A stretch of DNA of 64,000 bases from Pseudomonas farris (GCF_019145235.1 NZ_JAHSTV010000011.1:186001-250000), one strand, 5' to 3'. Shown: positions 24,956-35,455, numbered from the stretch's first letter. Numbers and translations: made by a program. Notes: generated from the sequence alone by a model not told the origin.

Positions 24956-25055
24956 CGCCTTCGCGAGCAAGCCCGCTCCCACCGTTGATCTGCGGTGTTC
25001 ACACAATTTGTGTCTACCGACGATCAGTGTGGGAGCGGGCTTGCTCGCGAAAGCG
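24956..25055. repeat. REPIN on the 5' side of the RAYT gene
   Basis: A REP in CCTTCGCGAGCAAGCCCG.. orientation (24956-24982) faces GTGGGAGCGGGCTTGCTCG.. (25029-25052) across 46 bp. Spacer length is close to that of the REPIN cut by the IS (48 bp). Confidence 0.92.
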
Positions 25056-25075
25056 GTAGATCAGTCACCGAATAA

Positions 25076-25516
25076 TCAAGCGGTCACCCCCGCATCCGCC
25101 CTCAACCCCTGCGCCTCGATCGCCCTGATCGCACACTGCTCATCAACATCAGACAAATCACCGCTGATGCCCACCGCCCCCAACACACTCCCATCCTGAT
25201 CCCGAATCAACACGCCGCCCGGTACCGGGACGACGCTGCCTTGCCCCAGGCTATTCAGCGCGGCGAAGAAAGCCGGGCGTTGCTGGGCGTCTTGGGCCAG
25301 CAGGCGTGAGCCTTTGCCCAAGGCGATCGCGCCCCAGGCTTTGCCAATGGCGATCTGCGGGCGCAGCAGGCTCGCGCCGTCTTCGCGTTGCAGCGTTATC
25401 AAGTGCCCACCGGCGTCCAGCACGGCAACGGTCAAGGGCGCGGCAGAGATTGCACGACCTGCGGAGAGGGCCTGAGTGGCCAGATTGACTGCGACGTTCA
25501 AGGTTAAAGCGCTCAT
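25076..25516 (-). CDS. GlcG/HbpS-family haem-binding-like protein
   Basis: The 146-residue protein belongs to the GlcG/HbpS (DUF336) family: MSALTLNVAVNLATQALSAG, VAVLDAGGHLITLQREDGAS, PGGVLIRDQDGSVLGAVGIS and SGDLSDVDEQCAIRAIEA are typical. Members accompany glycolate, glyoxylate and other oxidation genes, and some bind haem or cobalamin; the role here is unknown. It is divergent from gcl, and each of the two genes has a TTGTATACAA palindrome close to its start, so the two are probably controlled by one regulator. Confidence 0.87.
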   Translation of the reverse strand: MSALTLNVAVNLATQALSAGRAISAAPLTVAVLDAGGHLITLQREDGASLLRPQIAIGKAWGAIALGKGSRLLAQDAQQRPAFFAALNSLGQGSVVPVPGGVLIRDQDGSVLGAVGISGDLSDVDEQCAIRAIEAQGLRADAGVTA

Positions 25517-25608
25517 GGTGCCGTCCTCATTTTGTTATTGGGAAAGCCGTTGGATTGCTTTCTGTTGCGCAATCCGATGCAACAAATAGAACACAATGAA
25601 TTATTTTT

Positions 25609-25618
25609 TTGTATACAA
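25609..25618. promoter_or_regulatory. Operator-like palindrome TTGTATACAA (site 1)
   Basis: A perfect 10-bp palindrome about 90 bp before the glcG-like start, in an AT-rich patch. TGTATACA cores are typical of GntR-family (FCD type) repressor sites. Confidence 0.6.
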
Positions 25619-25746
25619 TAATTTTCAAAAAGCGCCACATGCGACGAAAAGCCACAGTCCTTCGGGCTTCCGACGAATGAAACAGCTGCTTGAGAAAATG
25701 GATTGACCTGCGCCGTCCGCCGTGAATACACTCTGCGCAAAGCCAC

Positions 25747-25756
25747 TTGTATACAA
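25747..25756. promoter_or_regulatory. Operator-like palindrome TTGTATACAA (site 2)
   Basis: An identical palindrome (shared 11-mer TTGTATACAAT with site 1) 26 bp before the gcl ATG, where a bound repressor would block the promoter. The two centres are 138 bp apart. Confidence 0.65.
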
Positions 25757-25782
25757 TTACAAAACGTAAGAGGCACAAAACA

Positions 25783-27558
<1,776 letters not shown>

Positions 27559-27576
27559 CTGCTGACCGTTCCCACT

Positions 27577-27665
27577 GTGGGAGCGAGCCTGCTCGCGAAG
27601 GCGGCTTCACATCCAACAAAGATGTTGGCTGACATACCGCTTTCGCGAGCAGGGCTCGCTCCCAC
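27577..27665. repeat. REPIN between gcl and hyi
   Basis: GAGCCTGCTC-type REPs at 27577-27600 and 27640-27665 in inverted order, inside an operon. They may act as an mRNA stabiliser for the gcl part. Confidence 0.9.
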
Positions 27666-27696
27666 AAGGGACCTCACACATATACGGGAGACCACC

Positions 27697-28479
27697 ATGC
27701 CGCGTTTCGCAGCCAACCTGTCCATGCTGTTCACCGAGCAGGATTTTCTTGCCCGTTTCGACGCTGCCGCCAAGGCCGGCTTCAGTGGTGTCGAATACCT
27801 GTTCCCCTACGATTTCAGCTCCGCCGAAATCAAAGCCAAGCTCGATGCCAATGGCTTGACCCAAGTGCTGTTCAATCTGCCAGCCGGTGACTGGGCCAAG
27901 GGCGAGCGCGGTATCGCGTGCTTGCCGGATCGGGTCGAAGAATTCCGCGCCGGTGTCGATCTGGCCATCGCTTACGCCAAAGTGCTGGGCAATACCCAGA
28001 TCAACTGCCTGGCCGGTATTCGTCCACAAGGCGTCGACGATGCCACCGTGGAAAAGACCTTTGTCGCCAACCTCAAGTACGCGGCCGACAAGCTGCAAGC
28101 GGTGGGCATCAAACTGGTAATGGAAGCGATCAACACCCGTGACATCCCGGGCTTCTACCTGAACAACACGGCGCAAGCCCTGTCGATTCGCGAGCAGGTC
28201 GGCAGCGCCAACCTGTTCCTGCAATACGACATCTATCACATGCAAATCATGGAGGGCGACCTGGCCCGGACCATGGCCGCGCACCTGGGCGAGATCAACC
28301 ACATCCAGTTGGCCGACAACCCAGGGCGCAACGAACCGGGCACTGGTGAAATCAATTACCGCTTCCTGTTCGAACACCTGGACCGCATCGGTTATCAGGG
28401 TTGGGTTGGCTGTGAATACAAGCCGCTGACCACCACTGAAGCGGGTCTGGGCTGGTTGAAAACCCATAACGCGATTTGA
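27697..28479 (+). CDS. hyi: Hydroxypyruvate isomerase
   Basis: The 260-residue TIM-barrel protein (AP endonuclease family 2 fold) interconverts hydroxypyruvate and tartronate semialdehyde. Visible segments are MPRFAANLSMLFTE, GFSGVEYLFPYDFS, KLVMEAINTRDIPGF with an active-site glutamate, FLQYDIYHMQIMEGD, and VGCEYKPL near the C-terminus with the second glutamate. The ATG with CGGGAG upstream starts the protein; a longer open frame runs back through the REPIN and is not coding. It is the second gene of the operon. Confidence 0.95.
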   Translation: MPRFAANLSMLFTEQDFLARFDAAAKAGFSGVEYLFPYDFSSAEIKAKLDANGLTQVLFNLPAGDWAKGERGIACLPDRVEEFRAGVDLAIAYAKVLGNTQINCLAGIRPQGVDDATVEKTFVANLKYAADKLQAVGIKLVMEAINTRDIPGFYLNNTAQALSIREQVGSANLFLQYDIYHMQIMEGDLARTMAAHLGEINHIQLADNPGRNEPGTGEINYRFLFEHLDRIGYQGWVGCEYKPLTTTEAGLGWLKTHNAI

Positions 28480-28505
28480 TCTGACACCTGTGGGAGCGGG
28501 CTTGT

Positions 28506-28636
28506 GTGGTGAGGGGGCTTGCCCCCGTTCGGCTGCGAAGCAGTCGTAAAAACCGGCACATGCGTTCTATCTGACTCACCGCGAAAAAACATTTGGGGTC
28601 GCTTCGCGCCCCAACGGGGGCAAGCCCCCTCGCCAC
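28506..28636. repeat. Inverted pair of a second REP family
   Basis: GTGGTGAGGGGGCTTGCCCC.. at 28506-28529 faces AACGGGGGCAAGCCCCCTCG.. at 28613-28636. The core GAGGGGGCTTGCCCCC is unlike the GCGGGCTTGCTCGC REPs, so this is a separate family. A truncated copy occurs near 35469-35486. Confidence 0.8.
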
Positions 28637-28690
28637 AAAGAGCTCATCGGTCCAGAGCCGGGAGCCACACAAAAACAAGAGGATTTTCTC

Positions 28691-29581
28691 ATGGCTAAAA
28701 TCGGATTTATCGGCACCGGCATCATGGGCCACCCAATGGCGTTGAACCTGCAGAAAGCCGGTCACAGCCTGTTCCTGTCGGCACACCACGACCCAGCCCC
28801 TGCCGATCTGGTCGCCGCTGGTGCCATCGCGCTGGCGAACCCGAAAGAAGTGGCCCAGGAAGCCGAGTTCATCATCGTCATGGTCCCGGATACTCCGCAG
28901 GTCGATGACGTGCTGTTCCGCGCCGACGGCGTTGCAGCGGGCGTGAGCAAGGGCAAAGTCGTGATCGACATGAGCTCGATCTCGCCGACCGCCACCAAAG
29001 CCTTCGCTGCCAAGATCAACGAGAAAGGCGCTCAATACCTCGACGCACCAGTGTCCGGCGGTGAAGTCGGCGCCAAAGCCGCGACCCTGAGCATCATGGT
29101 CGGTGGCGATGCCGATGCGTTCGAACGCGCCCTGCCACTGTTCCAAGCCATGGGAAAGAACATCACCCTGGTCGGTGGCAACGGCGACGGTCAAACCGCG
29201 AAAGTGGCGAACCAGATCATCGTCGCGCTGAACATCCAGGCCGTGGCCGAAGCGCTGCTGTTCGCCTCGAAAAACGGTGCCGATCCGGCCAAGGTGCGTG
29301 AAGCGCTGATGGGCGGTTTCGCATCATCGAAGATCCTTGAAGTTCACGGCGAACGCATGATCAAGGGCACCTTCGACCCGGGCTTCCGCATCAGCCTGCA
29401 CCAGAAGGACCTGAACCTGGCCCTGGCCGGCGCTCGCGAACTGGGCATCAACCTTCCGAACACCGCCAATACCCAGCAAGTGTTCAGCACCTGCGCGGCC
29501 ATCGGTGGCAGCAACTGGGACCACTCGGCGCTGATCAAGGGCCTGGAACACATGGCGAATTTCTCGATTCGCGATAAATAA
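28691..29581 (+). CDS. glxR: Tartronate semialdehyde reductase
   Basis: The 296-residue beta-hydroxyacid dehydrogenase reduces tartronate semialdehyde to D-glycerate with NAD(P)H. It has the Rossmann motif IGFIGTGIMGHPMALNLQKA, the substrate-binding YLDAPVSGGEVGAKAATLSI, and the catalytic lysine in GDGQTAKVANQIIV (about residue 171). The operon place between hyi and ttuD supports glxR over the garR paralogue, although the two are almost the same in activity. Confidence 0.95.
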   Translation: MAKIGFIGTGIMGHPMALNLQKAGHSLFLSAHHDPAPADLVAAGAIALANPKEVAQEAEFIIVMVPDTPQVDDVLFRADGVAAGVSKGKVVIDMSSISPTATKAFAAKINEKGAQYLDAPVSGGEVGAKAATLSIMVGGDADAFERALPLFQAMGKNITLVGGNGDGQTAKVANQIIVALNIQAVAEALLFASKNGADPAKVREALMGGFASSKILEVHGERMIKGTFDPGFRISLHQKDLNLALAGARELGINLPNTANTQQVFSTCAAIGGSNWDHSALIKGLEHMANFSIRDK

Positions 29582-29599
29582 AGCCTTGCGCAAAAACCT

Positions 29600-29684
29600 G
29601 TGGGAGCGAGCCTGCTCGCGATGAAATCGCCGCGATGCACCTGACATACTGCGGCGCCTGAATCGCGAGCAGGCTCGCTCCCAC
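29600..29684. repeat. REPIN between glxR and ttuD
   Basis: GTGGGAGCGAGCCTGCTCG.. (29600-29622) faces its complement (29662-29684) across 39 bp. Confidence 0.9.
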
Positions 29685-29730
29685 AGGGAACCGAGTCGCC
29701 CTCCAATAACAAGAATTCCGGGAGCCCGCC

Positions 29731-31011
29731 ATGTCGGTCGATCCGCAACAACTGCTGCGCGAGCTGTTTGCCACAGCCATCGACGCGGCCCATCCGCAGC
29801 ACGTCCTCGAAGCCCATTTACCCAAAGATCGCAGCGGTCGGGTGATCGTCATCGGCGCCGGTAAAGCCGCAGCCGCCATGGCCCAGGTGGTCGAGCGCTG
29901 CTGGCACGGCGAAGTGTCGGGTCTTGTGGTGACCCGTTACGGCCACGGCGCCCCGTGCGAAAAAATCGAAGTGGTCGAAGCCGCGCACCCGGTGCCGGAT
30001 GCTGCTGGTTTGGCTGTCGCGAAACGGGTGCTGGAACTGGTCAGCGACCTCAGCGAAGACGACCGCGTGATCTTCCTGCTCTCGGGCGGAGGCTCTGCCC
30101 TCCTCGCCTTGCCCGCCGCCGGCATCACCCTCGCCGACAAACAATCGATCAACAAAGCCCTGCTCAAATCCGGTGCGACCATCGGCGAGATGAATTGCGT
30201 GCGCAAGCATCTCTCGGCAATCAAGGGCGGTCGTCTGGGCAAAGCCTGCTGGCCGGCCACGGTTTATACCTATGCGATTTCCGATGTACCGGGCGATCTC
30301 GCCACGGTCATCGCGTCCGGGCCCACCGTGGCCGACCCGAGCACCTCGGCCGAAGCGCTGGCGATCCTCAAGCGCTATGGCATCGAAGTCCCGGCATCGG
30401 TGCGCACCTGGCTGCAAAACCCGGAATCGGAAACGGTCAAACCCGGCGATCCGAGCCTGGCCCGCAGTCATTTCCAATTGATCGCACGCCCACAGCAATC
30501 GCTGGAAGCGGCAGCGGTGAAAGCCCGTCAGGCCGGTTTCAGTCCGTTGATTCTCGGCGACCTGGAAGGTGAATCCCGAGACGTGGCGAAAGTCCACGCC
30601 GGCATTGCCCGGCAGATCGTCCAGCACGGCCAGCCGCTGGCAGCGCCGTGCGTGATTCTGTCCGGCGGCGAAACCACCGTCACCGTGCGCGGCAATGGCC
30701 GTGGCGGGCGCAACGCCGAATTCCTGCTGAGTCTCACCGACAGCCTCAAAGGCCTGCCCGGCGTCTACGCCTTGGCGGGTGACACCGACGGTATCGACGG
30801 CTCGGAAGACAACGCCGGCGCCATCATGACCCCGGACAGCTACGCCCGCGCCGCCGCCCTAGGCCTGAGCGCCAGCGATGAACTGGACAACAACAATGGC
30901 TACGGCTATTTCGCCGCGCTGGATGCACTGATCGTCACCGAGCCGACCCGCACCAACGTCAACGACTTCCGCGCCATCCTGATTCTCGAGAGCCCTAAAC
31001 ATGACGCCTGA
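29731..31011 (+). CDS. ttuD: Glycerate 2-kinase / hydroxypyruvate reductase-type protein (MOFRL family)
   Basis: The 426-residue protein has the GckA N-terminal domain (VIGAGKAAAAMAQVVE, LLSGGGSALLALPA, NCVRKHLSAIKGGRL) and the MOFRL C-terminal domain (LSGGETTVTVRGNGRGGRNA and LAGDTDGIDGSEDNAGAIMT). Family members are named hydroxypyruvate reductase in older work but the fold is that of glycerate 2-kinase, which makes 2-phosphoglycerate from glycerate and ATP; this fits the neighbouring pyruvate kinase, with enolase supplied elsewhere. It overlaps pyk by 11 bp. Confidence 0.93.
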   Translation: MSVDPQQLLRELFATAIDAAHPQHVLEAHLPKDRSGRVIVIGAGKAAAAMAQVVERCWHGEVSGLVVTRYGHGAPCEKIEVVEAAHPVPDAAGLAVAKRVLELVSDLSEDDRVIFLLSGGGSALLALPAAGITLADKQSINKALLKSGATIGEMNCVRKHLSAIKGGRLGKACWPATVYTYAISDVPGDLATVIASGPTVADPSTSAEALAILKRYGIEVPASVRTWLQNPESETVKPGDPSLARSHFQLIARPQQSLEAAAVKARQAGFSPLILGDLEGESRDVAKVHAGIARQIVQHGQPLAAPCVILSGGETTVTVRGNGRGGRNAEFLLSLTDSLKGLPGVYALAGDTDGIDGSEDNAGAIMTPDSYARAAALGLSASDELDNNNGYGYFAALDALIVTEPTRTNVNDFRAILILESPKHDA

Positions 31012-32416
31012 TAAGAAGGTCAAAATCCTCGCCACCCTTGGCCCGGCCACCAACGGAATCGACGACATCCGTGAGCTGGTACAGGCCGGAGTCAATATCT
31101 TTCGCCTGAACTTCAGCCACGGCGATCACGCCGACCATGCACAGCGCTATCAATGGATTCGTGAAGTCGAGCGTCAGCTGAATTACCCGCTGGGGATTCT
31201 GATGGACCTGCAAGGCCCGAAACTGCGGGTCGGCAAATTCGCCGAGGGCAAAGTGCAGCTGCATCGCGGTCAGGCCTTGCGTCTGGACCTGGACTCGACG
31301 CCGGGCGATGAGCGCCGGGTCAACCTGCCTCACCCGGAAATCATCGCAGCGCTGGAGCCAGGCATGGACCTGCTGCTGGACGACGGCAAGCTGCGCCTGC
31401 GGGTGGTGACCAAGTACGCCGACGCCATCGACACCACGGTGCTCAATGGCGGCGAGCTGTCGGATCGCAAAGGCGTCAACGTGCCGCAAGCGGTGCTGGA
31501 CCTGAGCCCGTTGACCGCCAAGGATCGTCGCGATTTGAGCTTCGGTCTGGAGCTGGGTGTGGATTGGGTCGCGCTGTCGTTCGTGCAACGCCCGGAAGAC
31601 ATCCGCGAAGCCCGCGCACTGATCGGCGACAAGGCGTATTTGATGGCGAAGATCGAGAAGCCATCGGCAGTGACTCAACTGCGGGAAATCGCCGAATTGA
31701 GCGATGCGATCATGGTCGCTCGCGGTGACTTGGGCGTGGAAGTCCCGGCCGAAAGCGTGCCGCAGATTCAGAAAAACATCATCAGCACCTGCCGCCAACT
31801 CGGCAAACCGGTGGTGGTGGCGACGCAGATGCTGGAGTCGATGCGCTTCTCCCCGGCCCCGACCCGCGCCGAAGTCACTGACGTCGCTAACGCGGTGGCC
31901 GAAGGTGCGGACGCGGTGATGCTGTCGGCGGAAACCGCGTCCGGTGAGTACCCGCTGGAAGCCGTGCAGATGATGAGCAAGATCATCCGTCAGGTGGAAA
32001 ACGGCCCGGACTATCAGACCCAACTCGACGTGAGCCGACCGAAAGCCGAGGCCACGGTGTCGGACGCGATCAGCTGCGCCATCCGCCGCATCAGCAACGT
32101 GTTGCCGGTGGCGGTGTTGGTTAACTACAGCGAATCCGGCACGTCGAGTCTACGGGCGGCGCGGGAACGGCCGACGGTGCCGATCCTCAACCTGACACCG
32201 AACTTGCAAACCGCGCGGCGTTTGACGGTGGCGTGGGGCGTGCATTCGGTGGTCAATGATCGGCTGCGCCAGGTGGATGAAGTGTGCTCGACGGCGCTGG
32301 AGATTGCCCAGGCACAGGGCATGGCTCAGCGGGGGGATACGTTGTTGATCACGGCGGGAGTGCCGTTCGGGCAGCCGGGGTCGACCAATTCGTTGCGCAT
32401 TGAGACGTTGATTTAG
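31001..32416 (+). CDS. pyk: Pyruvate kinase
   Basis: The 471-residue enzyme turns phosphoenolpyruvate and ADP into pyruvate and ATP. It has the barrel segments KILATLGPATNGIDDI, IFRLNFSHGDHADH, LMDLQGPKLRVGKF, LMAKIEKPSAV with the catalytic lysine, and MVARGDLGVEVPAESV; the C-terminal allosteric domain (350-471) is complete. Starting inside the last codons of ttuD, it is the terminal gene of the glyoxylate operon, which takes glycerate-derived 2-phosphoglycerate on to pyruvate. Pseudomonads usually have a second pyruvate kinase elsewhere. Confidence 0.96.
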   Translation: MTPDKKVKILATLGPATNGIDDIRELVQAGVNIFRLNFSHGDHADHAQRYQWIREVERQLNYPLGILMDLQGPKLRVGKFAEGKVQLHRGQALRLDLDSTPGDERRVNLPHPEIIAALEPGMDLLLDDGKLRLRVVTKYADAIDTTVLNGGELSDRKGVNVPQAVLDLSPLTAKDRRDLSFGLELGVDWVALSFVQRPEDIREARALIGDKAYLMAKIEKPSAVTQLREIAELSDAIMVARGDLGVEVPAESVPQIQKNIISTCRQLGKPVVVATQMLESMRFSPAPTRAEVTDVANAVAEGADAVMLSAETASGEYPLEAVQMMSKIIRQVENGPDYQTQLDVSRPKAEATVSDAISCAIRRISNVLPVAVLVNYSESGTSSLRAARERPTVPILNLTPNLQTARRLTVAWGVHSVVNDRLRQVDEVCSTALEIAQAQGMAQRGDTLLITAGVPFGQPGSTNSLRIETLI

Positions 32417-32431
32417 CGCCTGTACCGGCCT

Positions 32432-32508
32432 CTTCGCGAGCAAGCCCGCTCCCACATTTAATCTGTGTTCGACACAAGACCAATGTGGGAGCGGGCTTGC
32501 TCGCGAAG
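32432..32508. repeat. REPIN after pyk
   Basis: REPs of the GGGCTTGCTC subtype at 32432-32455 and 32485-32508, inverted, 29 bp apart. Confidence 0.9.
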
Positions 32509-32544
32509 CAGGCGACTCGGTCCCCCAGACACACAGACCCCATC

Positions 32545-33459
32545 ATGCCTGCCAACCACTTCAACACCCACTGCCCCGACTGGGCCACTGCCCTGCTCAA
32601 TGGCTTCAGCCAAATCTTTCTCCAGCGCCATCCGCTGTGCGGTCTGCTGTTTCTGTTGGCGATTCTATTCACCGCGCCCGCTCTGCTCGGCGGTGCGTTG
32701 CTGGGAGGGATCGCCGGGTTGCTCACCGCGCAACGTCGCGGGTATACCAAGGCTGATCGTCAGGCCGGGCTGTTCAGCTACAACGGTATCCTGCTCGGTC
32801 TGCTGCTGAGCCTTTATTTCCCATGGTCAGCGCTGTTGCCACCGCTGATCATTGCCGCTGGGGGCCTGAGCGCGATGCTCACCCAGCAATGGCTCAAGCG
32901 TTCGCGCGATCATCATTGCCTTCCCGCCTATACCGCGCCCTTCGTCGGGATGAGCTGGTTGCTACTGTCATTTGCCGCTCCCCAGCAACCCGCGCCGCTG
33001 ATCGAAATGACCACACTCAACTTGCTCGCCGCGTCATTGAAAGGGCTCGGTCAGGTGCTGTTTCTCGGTCATCCGCTGGCTGGAGCTCTGATTGCCACGG
33101 GTTTGCTGATCGCTGACCGTCGTGCCTTCCTGTGGGCTCTGCTCGGCTCCGTTGCCGGCCTTGGATTCGCCCTTCTGCATCACGAAACATTAACCGCCCT
33201 GCAGGGTTTGAGCGGCTACAACGCCGTGCTCGCCGCCCTCGCCTTCAGCCAAAATCGTCGCCAACCTTGGCTGCCATTGTTGGGAATCCTGCTGGCGGTG
33301 TTACTCACACCGGGGTTCGCCGCACTCGGCCTGGCCATGTTGACCGCGCCTTTCATCCTCGCCTGCTGGCTGATTCGCGCAGGCATTCGGGTGCTGCGTC
33401 AGGCCGCCATAGACAGCGCGCCTTGCGCTACCGGGGAGAATCGACCTAGGCTTCGCTGA
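32545..33459 (+). CDS. Urea transporter (UT family)
   Basis: The 304-residue membrane protein has about ten helices in two similar halves. HPLCGLLFLLAILFTAP and GLFSYNGILLGL in the first half echo HPLAGALIATGLLIADR and GLSGYNAVLAALAFSQ in the second, the internal repeat expected of urea channels. It passes urea down its gradient. No urease genes are in the window. The ATG giving MPANHFNTHCPDW is used, with a weak ribosome site; the frame continues upstream into the REP, which is not coding. Confidence 0.85.
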   Translation: MPANHFNTHCPDWATALLNGFSQIFLQRHPLCGLLFLLAILFTAPALLGGALLGGIAGLLTAQRRGYTKADRQAGLFSYNGILLGLLLSLYFPWSALLPPLIIAAGGLSAMLTQQWLKRSRDHHCLPAYTAPFVGMSWLLLSFAAPQQPAPLIEMTTLNLLAASLKGLGQVLFLGHPLAGALIATGLLIADRRAFLWALLGSVAGLGFALLHHETLTALQGLSGYNAVLAALAFSQNRRQPWLPLLGILLAVLLTPGFAALGLAMLTAPFILACWLIRAGIRVLRQAAIDSAPCATGENRPRLR

Positions 33460-33480
33460 TTCTCGATTCAGGCGTTTTCC

Positions 33481-34305
33481 ATGGACAGCAGTAAAAACTG
33501 GCGTGAAGAGCTTTACGTCATCATCTTCCAATCCGATACCCCGGCCGGCCGGCGCTTCGACAGCATTCTGCTGTTGATCATCCTCGCCAGCCTGGTGATC
33601 GTGATTCTGGACAGTATCGACAGCGTTCACCAGAACTACGCCGACATACTGGCGTACATCGAGTGGGGCTTCACCGTCGTTTTCGCCATCGAGTACGGCC
33701 TGCGCCTGTACTGCTCGCCCAAGCCGCTGCGCTACGCGTTCAGCTTCTATGGGCTGGTGGATTTGCTGGCGATCGTGCCTGGCATTCTCGCGCTGTATTA
33801 CAGCGATGCGCAGTACCTGCTGATCATCCGGATCATTCGGATGCTGCGGATTTTCCGCGTGCTCAAGCTCAGCCCGTATCTGAAGCAAGCCAACTATTTG
33901 ATGACGGCTCTGCGCGGCAGCAAGCAGAAGATCGTGGTGTTTCTGCTCAGCGTCAGCACCCTGGTGACGGTGTTCGGCACTCTGATGTACGTGATCGAAG
34001 GCCCGGAACACGGCTTCACCAGCATCCCCAAAGGCATCTATTGGGCCATCGTCACGCTGACTACCGTGGGTTTTGGCGACATCGTGCCCAGGACGCCGTT
34101 GGGTCAGGTGGTTTCATCGCTGGTGATGATCACCGGTTACTCGATCATCGCCGTGCCAACAGGGATCTTTACCGCGGAATTGGCCAATGCCATGCGCGGT
34201 GAACAATTGCAACACGATTGCCCGACCTGCCAGAAAAACAGTCACGAACACGGCGCAGCATTTTGCTCCCGTTGCGGCAATGCGCTGTTCAAGAAACTGG
34301 AATAA
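33481..34305 (+). CDS. Voltage-gated-type potassium channel with C-terminal zinc ribbon
   Basis: The 274-residue protein has six membrane helices. S4 carries regularly spaced arginines (IIRIIRMLRIFRVLKLS), and the pore has the K+ selectivity filter TTVGFGD in IYWAIVTLTTVGFGDIVP. A pore-lining S6 follows. The short cytoplasmic tail has paired cysteines CPTCQKN and FCSRCGNALF (about residues 240-267), a zinc-ribbon-like end. It follows the urea transporter by 21 bp and may be co-transcribed. The ion selectivity is clear from the filter; the gating role of the tail is unknown. Confidence 0.9.
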   Translation: MDSSKNWREELYVIIFQSDTPAGRRFDSILLLIILASLVIVILDSIDSVHQNYADILAYIEWGFTVVFAIEYGLRLYCSPKPLRYAFSFYGLVDLLAIVPGILALYYSDAQYLLIIRIIRMLRIFRVLKLSPYLKQANYLMTALRGSKQKIVVFLLSVSTLVTVFGTLMYVIEGPEHGFTSIPKGIYWAIVTLTTVGFGDIVPRTPLGQVVSSLVMITGYSIIAVPTGIFTAELANAMRGEQLQHDCPTCQKNSHEHGAAFCSRCGNALFKKLE

Positions 34306-34411
34306 GCAAAGTGCTTTTTAATCTTTAAAGGACTATGCGAGCCCGGCTATAGTCGCTGGCAAATTGCCAACACTTTCCATAGAACATGTTTGATAAAACA
34401 AGGAATGCGCA

Positions 34412-35410
34412 GTGAAAAAACTCTTTGGCGCCTCACTTCTGGCCGCTGGCCTGGCCTTGGGCAGCATGGCTCAGGCTGCACCGACCCTGCTTAACGTTTC
34501 CTACGACGTGATGCGAGATTTCTACAAGGACTACAACGCTGCCTTCCAGAAACACTGGCAAGCCGAGCACAACGAAAACATCACGCTGCAGATGTCCTTC
34601 GGCGGTTCCAGCAAACAGGCGCGTTCAGTGATCGATGGCCTGCCGGCTGACGTCATCACCATGAACATGGCCACTGACATCAACGCCCTGGCGGACAACG
34701 GCAAACTGGTCCCGGACAACTGGGTCACGCGCCTGCCAAACAACAGCGCGCCATTCACGTCGGCCACCGTGTTCATCGTGCGCAAAGGCAACCCGAAAGC
34801 CCTGAAAGACTGGCCGGACCTGCTCAAGGACGGCGTGCAAGTGATCGTCCCCAATCCGAAAACCTCGGGCAACGGCCGCTACACCTACCTCTCGGCCTGG
34901 GGCTACGTGCTGAAAAATGGCGGTGACGAAAGCACGGCAAAATCCTTCGTCGGCAAACTGTTCAAACAAGCACCGGTGCTGGATACCGGCGGCCGTGCAG
35001 CCACCACCACGTTCATGACCAACCAGATCGGCGACGTGCTGGTGACCTTCGAAAACGAGGCGGAAATGATTGCGCGTGAGTTTGGTCGTGATCAGTTTGA
35101 AGTGATTTACCCGAGTGTTTCCGCTGAGGCCGAGCCACCAGTGTCTGTGGTCGACAAAGTGGTCGAGAAAAAAGGCACTCGCGCTGCCGCTGAGGAATAT
35201 TTGAAGTACCTGTGGTCGCCTGAAGGTCAGGAAATTGCGGCTGCCAACTACCTGCGTCCCCGTGATCCTGCGGTATTGGCCAAGTACACCGATCGCTTCC
35301 CGAAAGTGGATTTCCTTTCGGTGGAGAAGACCTTTGGTGACTGGCGCACGGTGCAGAAGACCCACTTCAATGATGGTGGGGTTTTTGATCAGATTTACAG
35401 CGGTCAGTAA
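34412..35410 (+). CDS. sbp: Periplasmic sulfate-binding protein
   Basis: The 332-residue protein has a signal peptide (MKKLFGASLLAAGLALGSMA, cleaved near AQAA) and the sulfate-binding segments LLNVSYDVMRDFYKDYN, LQMSFGGSSKQARSVIDGL, NPKTSGNGRYTYLSAWGY and VTFENEAEMIAREFG. It delivers sulfate or thiosulfate to the CysTWA transporter, which is not here. It is a single gene with its own upstream AT-rich region and a terminator, and the extra binding protein may be induced in sulfur starvation; that regulation is inferred from the family. Confidence 0.95.
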   Translation: MKKLFGASLLAAGLALGSMAQAAPTLLNVSYDVMRDFYKDYNAAFQKHWQAEHNENITLQMSFGGSSKQARSVIDGLPADVITMNMATDINALADNGKLVPDNWVTRLPNNSAPFTSATVFIVRKGNPKALKDWPDLLKDGVQVIVPNPKTSGNGRYTYLSAWGYVLKNGGDESTAKSFVGKLFKQAPVLDTGGRAATTTFMTNQIGDVLVTFENEAEMIAREFGRDQFEVIYPSVSAEAEPPVSVVDKVVEKKGTRAAAEEYLKYLWSPEGQEIAAANYLRPRDPAVLAKYTDRFPKVDFLSVEKTFGDWRTVQKTHFNDGGVFDQIYSGQ

Positions 35411-35425
35411 TTCCTGAGCCAAACG

Positions 35426-35455
35426 AAAAGGCGACCTGCAATGGTCGCCTTTTTT
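35426..35455. terminator. Bidirectional terminator between sbp and the DUF5666-like gene
   Basis: AAAGGCGACC and GGTCGCCTTT form a 10-bp stem with a TGCAAT loop and T runs on both strands, serving two converging genes. Confidence 0.9.
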
